Source: Roseateles_B sp041906185
GTDB lineage: Bacteria > Pseudomonadota > Gammaproteobacteria > Burkholderiales > Burkholderiaceae_C
Length of the DNA: 64,000 nucleotides
Assembly (NCBI GenBank): GCA_041906185.1
Contig: JAYRJQ010000016.1
Coordinates: forward strand, 83,503 to 147,502
Direction of reading: 5' to 3'
In this document: piece after piece, positions 33,490 through 41,014 of the stretch
How the letters are laid out: every line of letters begins with the position of its first letter
Numbering within the stretch: position 1 is the stretch's first letter
Made by a program: the position numbers and the translations under genes
The notes under the pieces: generated by a model
The model's input: the letters and a program-made list of their open reading frames with translations, nothing else
Told to the model about the DNA's origin: nothing
Database searches by the model: none

Positions 33490-34541
33490 GGCTGCGCCTC
33501 GCCGGCCGGCGCGGCCGCGGCCTCGGGAAGGCCGTGCACCGCGAGGGCACGCAGGCAGGCCTGCAGGTGGGCCTCGCCCGTGTCCGGTGCCAGGCGGACG
33601 CCGGGCAGCCGCAGGCCGTAGCGCAGGCCCTGGGCCTCGGCGAGGCGTGCCCAGGCACAGAGCCGCGACAGGCGGCCTTCCTCATCCAGCCCGGCGGCGT
33701 CCTCCCAGCGCAGCCACAGCTCCTGGCCCTGCGGCGTCTGGCGGTCGCGCACCCACCACTGGGGGGCCGCGTCGCCCTGGGGGAGGGCCTTCTTCCAGTG
33801 GATGTCCCGGGGGCGGTCGCCCCGCTGGTAGGGGCGCAGGCCCTGCACCTCGTCGCCCCCGCGGCCGCCCTGGGCGGGCAGGGGCAGGCGCAGGCCCTCA
33901 CCGCTGCCGGCGGGCAGCGGCGGCGGCGCGGGCTCGGCCTTGGGATGGACCAGCACGCGGCTGGCCGGCCGCCAGTAGCTCCAGGCGCGGAACAGGCCCA
34001 GGGGGAAGCGGGTCTCGATGCGCAGCGTCGGCATCTCATGCAGGCCGCGCGGCAGCGCCGGCAGCGCCACCTGGACCTGGGCGTGCCCCTGCGCCGGCAC
34101 GTCGGCCCAGCTGGCGCCGCGCATGGCATCCGCCGGCGTGGCCTTGAACGGACGCAGGAACTGCCGCCACTCGCGGCCGTCGGCCGTCAGCGCGATGCCG
34201 TAGCGGGCCGCGCCGCGGTTGTGCAGGCGCAGCAGCAGCGGGGCCTCGGTGCCGGCCTCGATGGGCGCGGGCGGGCGCAGGTCGAGGTCCAGGCCGCGCA
34301 GATTGCCGTGCGTGGCGTGCATGGAGGCCAGGCCGGCGCCGGCCAGCAGGAAGCTCAGCGCGAAGCCGAGGCTCAGCTGCTCGTTGATCGAGGCCACGAG
34401 CAGCACGACGAGCGTGGCGGCGAAGAAGAGGCCGGGCCGCGTGGGGATGATGTAGAGATTGCGCTGGGTGAGCGCATGGGTGTCGGCGCGCGGGTGGCGG
34501 GCGCTCCACCAACGCTGCCAGCGGCTTGCGGGCGAGGCCAT
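33486..34541 (-). CDS. DUF58 domain protein
   Basis: 351 residues. Two hydrophobic segments near the N-terminus (GLFFAATLVVLLVASINEQLSLGFALSF in part) are followed by a soluble region with the DUF58 signature EVQGLRPYQRGDRPRDIHWKKALPQGD in part, a von Willebrand-like fold. In known MoxR operons these act with the ATPase in assembly or activation of target complexes. The stop overlaps tgpA by 4 bp, and the gene starts 6 bp after moxR. Confidence 0.92.
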   Translation of the reverse strand: MASPASRWQRWWSARHPRADTHALTQRNLYIIPTRPGLFFAATLVVLLVASINEQLSLGFALSFLLAGAGLASMHATHGNLRGLDLDLRPPAPIEAGTEAPLLLRLHNRGAARYGIALTADGREWRQFLRPFKATPADAMRGASWADVPAQGHAQVQVALPALPRGLHEMPTLRIETRFPLGLFRAWSYWRPASRVLVHPKAEPAPPPLPAGSGEGLRLPLPAQGGRGGDEVQGLRPYQRGDRPRDIHWKKALPQGDAAPQWWVRDRQTPQGQELWLRWEDAAGLDEEGRLSRLCAWARLAEAQGLRYGLRLPGVRLAPDTGEAHLQACLRALAVHGLPEAAAAPAGEAQP

Positions 34542-34547
34542 GGGCGA

Positions 34548-35486
<939 letters not shown>

Positions 35487-35558
35487 AGGCCTCGCACCAT
35501 AGCGCAAATGCGCAGGGTGCGCTCGGCCCGACAAGAGTTCCTGGAGACCGTGCCTGCG

Positions 35559-36494
35559 ATGTCCACCGCCTTCCTCAGTCACCCCGACTGCCGCCGCCAT
35601 GACATGGGCGCCGGCCACCCCGAATGCCCGCAACGCCTGGACGCCATCGACGACTGGCTGATCGCCAACGGCCTGGACATCGCGCTGTCGCGCCATGACG
35701 CGCCGCTGGCGCAGCTCAAGGACGTCGAGCTGGCCCACACGCACGGCTATGTGGCCGAGATCCGTGACATCCTGGAGGCCATTGCCGCCAGCGGCGAGTG
35801 CAAGGCCATCGACCCGGACACCATCGCCAATCCCTACACCTGGAGCGCCGCGCTGCGTGCCGCCGGGGCGGCGGTCAAGGCCACCGACCTCGTGCTGGAC
35901 CGCCAGGCCGAGAACGCCTTCTGCGCGGTGCGCCCGCCCGGCCACCACGCCACGCGCGATCAGAGCATGGGCTTCTGCTTCTTCAACAACGTCGCCATCG
36001 CGGCCCGCCACGCGCTCGACGTGCGGGGCCTGGACCGCGTCGCGGTGGTGGACTTCGATGTGCACCACGGCAACGGCACCGAGGACATCCTCGCGGGGGA
36101 CGACCGCGTGCTGATGGTCGGCATCTTCCAGCACCCGCTCTATCCCTACAGCGGCGCCGTGCCCAAGGGCGAGAACATGGTCAACGTGCCCATCCCGGCC
36201 TACACGCGGGGCGGGGAGATCCGCGAAATGATCGAGGCCATGTGGATGCCGGCCCTCGAGCGCTTCCGCCCGCAGATGATCTTCGTCTCGGCCGGCTTCG
36301 ACGCCCACCGGGAGGACGACCTCGGGCAGCTCGGGCTCGTCGAGGCCGACTACGAATGGATCACGCTGCGGATCAAGGACATGGCGGCCCGCCATTGCCA
36401 GGGCCGCATCGTCTCGGTGCTGGAGGGCGGCTACCATCTCGGCGCCCTGGCGCGCAGCGTCGGCACGCACTTGCGGGTCCTCACCGGCGTCTGA
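35559..36494 (+). CDS. Histone deacetylase-family amidohydrolase (class II type)
   Basis: 311 residues from the ATG at 35559; a GTG at 35550 is also possible because CTGGAG lies nearer to it. The arginase/deacetylase fold shows RPPGHHAT (paired His), FCFFNNVAIAA, DFDVHHGNGTED (metal Asp and His), FVSAGFDAHREDDLG (metal Asp) and VLEGGYHLGAL. It would remove acetyl or similar groups from small amines (acetylpolyamines) or lysine residues; the bacterial substrate is not evident. A hairpin terminator follows at 36602. Confidence 0.92.
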   Translation: MSTAFLSHPDCRRHDMGAGHPECPQRLDAIDDWLIANGLDIALSRHDAPLAQLKDVELAHTHGYVAEIRDILEAIAASGECKAIDPDTIANPYTWSAALRAAGAAVKATDLVLDRQAENAFCAVRPPGHHATRDQSMGFCFFNNVAIAARHALDVRGLDRVAVVDFDVHHGNGTEDILAGDDRVLMVGIFQHPLYPYSGAVPKGENMVNVPIPAYTRGGEIREMIEAMWMPALERFRPQMIFVSAGFDAHREDDLGQLGLVEADYEWITLRIKDMAARHCQGRIVSVLEGGYHLGALARSVGTHLRVLTGV

Positions 36495-36601
36495 GCGGCC
36501 CCCCCCGTGCCGGCTTCGCGAGATCCGCGGGGCCTGGCCCCCCCGGAACCCGGCGTGCCGCTTGACCGATACTGCGGTCCGGCGGCCTCCTTGCCTGGTG
36601 G

Positions 36602-36624
36602 AAGGGCGGCTGCAGGCCGCCCTT
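36602..36624 (+). terminator. Terminator between the deacetylase-fold gene and mscS
   Basis: 9-bp perfect stem AAGGGCGGC and GCCGCCCTT with a 5-nt loop. The right arm ends in TT followed by GTCGTT, so the U-tract is weak. Confidence 0.55.
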
Positions 36625-36644
36625 GTCGTTCCTGAAGAAAGTGC

Positions 36645-37943
36645 ATGAGTACCCAATCCCTTGATTTCGAGGAGGTGCAGCGCCTGCTGTCCTCCTTCGC
36701 CACCGTCTCGGCCCTGACGGAGCTGGGCCTGATGCTCGGCTGCCTGGCGCTGTCCTGGCTGATCGTGTCGCGGCTGAAGCGCTTCGCGCCCGAGCGCCCG
36801 GGCTCGGTGCTGTTCGGCAATCACGTCATCGACGGCGTGCTGTTCCCGGTGCTCGCCCTCGTGGCGGCCTTCGCGGCGCGGCGGGCGCTGCCGCTGCTGG
36901 GCATCAAGTCGGCGGTGTTCAAGCTGATCATCCCGGTGCTCGTGTCCCTGGTGCTGATCCGCCTGACGGCCCGGGTCCTGCGCGCGGCCATGCCGGAATC
37001 CCGCTGGGTCGGCTTCCTGGAGCGCAGCGTCTCGTGGCTCGCCTGGGGCGGTTCCATCCTGTGGATCACCGGCATCCTGCCGGCCGTGATGGATGAGCTC
37101 GAGAACATCTCCTGGAAGATGGGCTCCACGCAGGTCACGCTGCGGGCCATGATCGAGGGCAGCCTGACGGCCGTGTTCGTGATGGTGCTGGCGCTGTGGC
37201 TGTCGGCCGTCATCGAGGGGCGGCTGCTGCGCAACGCGACGACGGACCTCTCGCTGCGCAAGATCGCCGTGAACCTCACGCGGGCCGTGCTGCTGTTCAT
37301 TGGCCTGCTGGTCGCGCTGAGCGCCGCGGGCATCGACCTCACGGCCCTGGGCGTGCTCGGCGGCGCGCTGGGCGTGGGCATCGGCTTCGGCCTGCAGAAG
37401 CTGGCGGCCAACTATGTGTCGGGCTTCGTGATCCTCGCCGAGCGCTCGCTGCGCATCGGGGACATGGTCAAGGTCGACAACTTCGAGGGCCGCATCTCCG
37501 ACATCAAGACCCGCTATACCGTCATCCGCGCGCTCAACGGCCGCGAGGCCATCGTGCCGAACGAGACGCTGATCACGACGCGTGTCGAGAACTCGTCCCT
37601 GGCCGACCCGAAGGTGCTGATCACCACGCTCGTGCAGGTGGACTACGCGGCGGACCTCGACGTCGTGATGCCGGCGCTCGTGGAGGCCGTCTCGGGCGTG
37701 CCGCGCGTGCTCAAGGAGCCGGTGCCCACTGTGCAGCTGAGCAATTTCGCGGCCGACGGCCTGGAGCTGACCATCGTCTTCTGGATCTGCGACCCCGAGA
37801 ACGGCCAGGGCGGCGTGCGCTCGGAGGTCAATCTCGCCATCCTGCGCACCCTGCGGCGGATGGGGGTGGAGATCCCCTATCCGCAGCGGGTGGTGCATCA
37901 GGCAGTCGGGCTTACTTCAGCATCTCCTCCACCGCGGCCTTGA
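36645..37943 (+). CDS. Mechanosensitive channel of the MscS family
   Basis: 432 residues. Several N-terminal membrane segments lead to the pore helix and MscS signature (LGVLGGALGVGIGFGLQKLAANYVSGFVIL in part), followed by the beta domain (GDMVKVDNFEGRISDIKTRYTVI, VPNETLITTRVEN). It should open under membrane tension and release solutes in osmotic downshock. The last 32 bp overlap the end of the convergent lipoprotein gene, and its final residues, rich in Ser and Pro, are dictated by that overlap. Confidence 0.92.
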   Translation: MSTQSLDFEEVQRLLSSFATVSALTELGLMLGCLALSWLIVSRLKRFAPERPGSVLFGNHVIDGVLFPVLALVAAFAARRALPLLGIKSAVFKLIIPVLVSLVLIRLTARVLRAAMPESRWVGFLERSVSWLAWGGSILWITGILPAVMDELENISWKMGSTQVTLRAMIEGSLTAVFVMVLALWLSAVIEGRLLRNATTDLSLRKIAVNLTRAVLLFIGLLVALSAAGIDLTALGVLGGALGVGIGFGLQKLAANYVSGFVILAERSLRIGDMVKVDNFEGRISDIKTRYTVIRALNGREAIVPNETLITTRVENSSLADPKVLITTLVQVDYAADLDVVMPALVEAVSGVPRVLKEPVPTVQLSNFAADGLELTIVFWICDPENGQGGVRSEVNLAILRTLRRMGVEIPYPQRVVHQAVGLTSASPPPRP

Positions 37944-38805
37944 ACGCGGCGTCGCTGTCGGCCAGCGTAGCGGTGTAGAACGGGGTTGCGCCGGTGGTGC
38001 GGCGCAGCTCGTACTTGTAGGCCGTCGCCTGCTGGGTGAAGGTGATGCTGGAGCTGTCGGTCGCGGTGATGGTGCCGCCGCGGCTGTCACCGGCCACGGT
38101 CAGCGCCAGCGGGAAGCGCGGCGACTCCAGGCGGAAGGCCAGCTTGTCGATCTCCACCTCGTGCGTGCGGGTGTCCGGCGTGCCGGTGCGGACCTGCAGC
38201 TGGGTGTAGGTGTCCGTGCGGCCGTTGCGGCGGACGGTGGCCTGGCCGCTGGCGTCCAGGCTCAGGTCCCCGTTGCGGACCAGCTTGAACTGGCCGTTCA
38301 TGACCTGGCTGCCCGACTGCGCCTGGCTCAGGTAGTCCACGTCGGTGAAGGCGAAGTCGCCGCCCATCAGGTAGTACACGCCGTTCACCTGGCTGGCACT
38401 GGCGCCGGCGGCGGTGATGGTGCCGCTCTGCACGGTGTAGCCGGCGAAGCGGCAGCCCTGCGCGCTGAAGGTGTAGGTGCTGCCCTGCAGGCCCACGTTC
38501 ACACTGCCGCCGAGCGGGCAGGGGTAGCTGCCGGTGCGGCCCTGGGTCGCGATCACGGCGCTGTAGAGGTAGGCGATCATCGTGTTGACGTCGTCCAGCC
38601 GGTCGGCGGCCAGCCCGGTCAGGGCCACGGCGTTCAGGTAGTTGCCTTCGTTGATGGTCGCAGCGACAGGCGTGGTGGGCGTCGTCGGCGTGGTCGGCGT
38701 GGTCGTGCCGCCGGTGCTGCTGCTGCCGCCGCCGCCGCAGGCGGACAGGGCGGCTGCCAGGGCCAGCACGCTGGAGAGGAGAACTCGCTGATTCAGGTGT
38801 TGCAT
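37912..38805 (-). CDS. Lipoprotein of unknown function with Thr-Pro linker
   Basis: 297 residues. The signal has lipobox ALSAC, a Gly/Ser run and a TPTTPTTPTTP linker. The body has two Cys (SYPCPLGG and AQGCRFAG) and a beta-rich composition with alternating Thr, Val and Tyr; no family is recognised. Its 3' end overlaps mscS by 32 bp. It is divergent from the ECF sigma gene across 237 bp, so it is a plausible sigma target, which is unproven. Confidence 0.8.
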   Translation of the reverse strand: MQHLNQRVLLSSVLALAAALSACGGGGSSSTGGTTTPTTPTTPTTPVAATINEGNYLNAVALTGLAADRLDDVNTMIAYLYSAVIATQGRTGSYPCPLGGSVNVGLQGSTYTFSAQGCRFAGYTVQSGTITAAGASASQVNGVYYLMGGDFAFTDVDYLSQAQSGSQVMNGQFKLVRNGDLSLDASGQATVRRNGRTDTYTQLQVRTGTPDTRTHEVEIDKLAFRLESPRFPLALTVAGDSRGGTITATDSSSITFTQQATAYKYELRRTTGATPFYTATLADSDAAFKAAVEEMLK

Positions 38806-38964
38806 GGTGACTTGCTCAAGTAGGCGGGGTTGGGTTCGACGACCACCCGAAGCCGGGCAGCCGCCTTGTCAGAGGTTGCGCAGTGCAAAAGTGGGCGTGC
38901 GACGCCGAGTTGACGGAATTTGGGGGGGATGTCCGCCGATGGGCGATCAGCGCACGGGGCCGGG

Positions 38965-39001
38965 TCGAGCGATCTCGAGCGGTCTCATACGGGCTCGAGC
39001 G
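38965..39001 (+). promoter_or_regulatory. Three phased TCGAGCG direct repeats upstream of the sigma gene
   Basis: TCGAGCG at 38965-38971, 38975-38981 and 38995-39001, with starts 10 and 20 bp apart, so all lie on the same face of the helix. They end 41 bp before the sigma start codon. A binding site for an activator or for the sigma-directed polymerase is possible. Confidence 0.4.
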
Positions 39002-39042
39002 GGCGCCTCGCCGGACGGCCTCCATGCGGTAGGCTGCGCCCC

Positions 39043-39606
39043 ATGACAAGCAAAGACATGCGGGCGACGGCCGTCGAGGCGGTGCGCCTGGAGGGGGCCG
39101 AGGCGGAGCGGCGGCTGGCGCAGGAGGTCTATCCGCAGCTGCGCCGCATGGCCCGTCAGCGGCTGCGCCAGCACCAGCCGCTGACGCTGCTGGACACCAC
39201 CGCCCTGGTCCACGAGTCCTGGCTGCGCATGGCCGGCAGTGTGGCGCTGGAGGGCGTGGACCGCGCCCATTTCCTGGCCTACGCGGCACGCACCATGCGC
39301 TCGATCATCGTGGACCACGCCCGGGCCCGGCTCAGCCAGAAGCGCGGCGAGGGGGTCGACGAGCTCCCGCTGGACGACGAGGCGCTGCCGCTGCCCGCGC
39401 CACAGGTCCCGCAGGACGTGCTGCGTCTGCACGACGCCCTGCAGGACCTCTCGCGCCTTCAGCCGGCCCTCACGCAACTCGTCGAGCTGCGCTACTTTGC
39501 GGGGCTCACCGAGGCCGAGGTGGCCGAGCTGAGCGGGCGCCCGCTGCGCTCGGTGCAGCGTGACTGGGCCAAGGCCCGCGCGCTGCTGCTGGAGCTGATG
39601 AGCTGA
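39043..39606 (+). CDS. ECF-type sigma factor lacking the acidic region 2.2 motif
   Basis: 187 residues from the ATG at 39043. Region 2 (LLDTTALVHESWLRM, FLAYAARTMRSIIVDHARARLSQKRG) and region 4 (LTQLVELRYFAGLTEAEVAELSGRPLRSVQRDWAKARALL in part) are complete. Region 2.2 reads DTTALVHES where typical ECF sigma factors have DAEDLVQE, so two acidic residues are replaced by Thr52, Thr53 and Ala54. In the EcfP-PknT pair of Vibrio parahaemolyticus a missing negative charge in this region is supplied by phosphorylation of a threonine by a cognate Ser/Thr kinase. A Ser/Thr kinase gene lies 1.4 kb away (41015). The regulon is unknown. Confidence 0.88.
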   Translation: MTSKDMRATAVEAVRLEGAEAERRLAQEVYPQLRRMARQRLRQHQPLTLLDTTALVHESWLRMAGSVALEGVDRAHFLAYAARTMRSIIVDHARARLSQKRGEGVDELPLDDEALPLPAPQVPQDVLRLHDALQDLSRLQPALTQLVELRYFAGLTEAEVAELSGRPLRSVQRDWAKARALLLELMS

Positions 39607-39634
39607 GCCGCTGGTGCCCGGCGGCGTCGGCCGC

Positions 39635-40162
39635 TCAGCGGCGGCGGAAGTAGTCCACGATCTCGTCCCGGACGGCCTCGGCCAGCTCCTGCTTCATGTG
39701 GCCGGTCAGCCGGATCCGCTGGCCCAGGGCGTCCGCATACACATAGGCCGTCTGTGCGCGGCCGCCGTTGCCGCTGACGGTCTCGGTCATCACGCCCCAC
39801 TGCCGCACGTCGGCCAGGGCGATCCGCTGCTTGCCGTTCGCGAATTCCACGCCCTCGGGCCGCAGCCGGATCGGCGTCTTGCGCGCACCGAAGGCGAATC
39901 GCAACAGCAGCCCCGGCCCGGCCAGGGCCAGGAGCATCAGCAGGCCCATGTTCGACTTCATGAAGCGCTCCGACGCCAGGGAGAAGCCCAGGAAGCTGAG
40001 GCCGATCAGCGTGCCGGCATACACCATGATGAGCAGGATGGCCACGGCCCCGGGATTGCCCGCGATGCCAAAGGCGCCGGAGCGGCTGCCCTTGACGAGC
40101 AGCTCCACCGAGCCATCGGCCTGCGGGTTCACTTCGTACAGCTTCTTGAACGAGCTTTGCAT
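39635..40162 (-). CDS. Membrane protein with two segments and a C-terminal PH-like region
   Basis: 175 residues. A short soluble N-terminus is followed by two hydrophobic segments (AVAILLIMVYAGTLIGLSFLGF in part, MGLLMLLALAGPGLLLRFAFG) and a basic C-terminal region (PIRLRPEGVEFANGKQRIALADVRQWGV in part) whose strand pattern recalls small PH-like domains. It is convergent with the sigma gene and 16 bp downstream of the metzincin-like gene. No family is recognised. Confidence 0.7.
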   Translation of the reverse strand: MQSSFKKLYEVNPQADGSVELLVKGSRSGAFGIAGNPGAVAILLIMVYAGTLIGLSFLGFSLASERFMKSNMGLLMLLALAGPGLLLRFAFGARKTPIRLRPEGVEFANGKQRIALADVRQWGVMTETVSGNGGRAQTAYVYADALGQRIRLTGHMKQELAEAVRDEIVDYFRRR

Positions 40163-40178
40163 GACTGGCTCCTCCCGC

Positions 40179-40907
40179 TCATTGGGCCGCGCGCCGGATC
40201 ACGAGCGCGCTGGCCGCCGTCCCCGCGGGATTGCCGTACAGCGTCGCCAGCACATCGACCATGGCCTGGGCCGGACCGTCGTTGCCGAAGCCGCTGAAGT
40301 GGCTGGACAGGCCCAGGGCGTGGCCGAACTCGTGCGTCACGATGTCCTGGGTGACATCGCAGCGGCCGTTGCCGAGGTTGATGAAGACGGGCATCGAGGC
40401 GATGCCGTTCTGGGCATCGGGGAGGATCATGTTGCCCAGGTTCGGGCCGGTGGAGACGTTCGCGCAGTAGCCGGCGTAGTTCGTCGATCCCGGCGGCACA
40501 TAGGAGGTACCGTAGCTGATCTGGATGTAGTTCCCGCTGGCGGGCGGGGTGGCGCTGCTCTCCAGTACCAGCAGGCCGCTCAAGCGGGCGTTGAGCGTGG
40601 CGATGGCGGTGGTGACCTTGGCGGCGTAGTCCTGCTCGGTGGCATTGCCGCTGGCCGGTGCCGGCAGGTAGACGCGGATCCGCTGCGCCGGCGTGCCGAG
40701 CCAGCGCCAGGTGACGGCCGGGCGGTTGCTCGCCAGGAAGTCGATGTTGCTGGACTTGAGATCGGCGATGATCTCCGCGTCCGTCGCGCGTGCCGTGCTG
40801 GCCGAGTCCTGATGATCCGTCGAGCTGTCCCCGCTGCCGCAGGCAGTCAGGGCGAGTGCGCAGGCTAGGGCCGTGGCGGCGCAGGCGGTTTTCGGTTGAA
40901 TGTGCAT
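40179..40907 (-). CDS. Metzincin-like zinc peptidase lipoprotein
   Basis: 242 residues from the ATG at 40907. Signal with lipobox LALTAC, then a Ser/Asp-rich stretch. The zinc site is VTHEFGHALGLSSHFSG, with His192, Glu193, His196 and a third His at 203, giving HExxHxxGxxxH. The metzincin consensus has only two residues between Gly and the last His, so the ligand spacing here is one longer. PVFINLGNGRCD and QAMVDVLATLYGNP complete the recognisable fold. It is divergent from the kinase gene (107 bp apart) and upstream of the membrane protein gene, so it could respond to the sigma-kinase pair. Confidence 0.78.
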   Translation of the reverse strand: MHIQPKTACAATALACALALTACGSGDSSTDHQDSASTARATDAEIIADLKSSNIDFLASNRPAVTWRWLGTPAQRIRVYLPAPASGNATEQDYAAKVTTAIATLNARLSGLLVLESSATPPASGNYIQISYGTSYVPPGSTNYAGYCANVSTGPNLGNMILPDAQNGIASMPVFINLGNGRCDVTQDIVTHEFGHALGLSSHFSGFGNDGPAQAMVDVLATLYGNPAGTAASALVIRRAAQ

Positions 40908-41014
40908 AAGGCTGGATCGATAGCTGGTGGTTGGACGAGAGGCCCGCTTGGCCCCTCCCTCTGCAGGTACGCAATCCGCCGCCCAAGTCCGCCACGGCGA
41001 CCCATTTTTTTTCG

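Noticed and set aside
31546..33621. Long plus-strand open frame opposite tgpA
   Set aside because: It has unnatural composition and no motifs, while the minus strand encodes a complete transglutaminase-like core.
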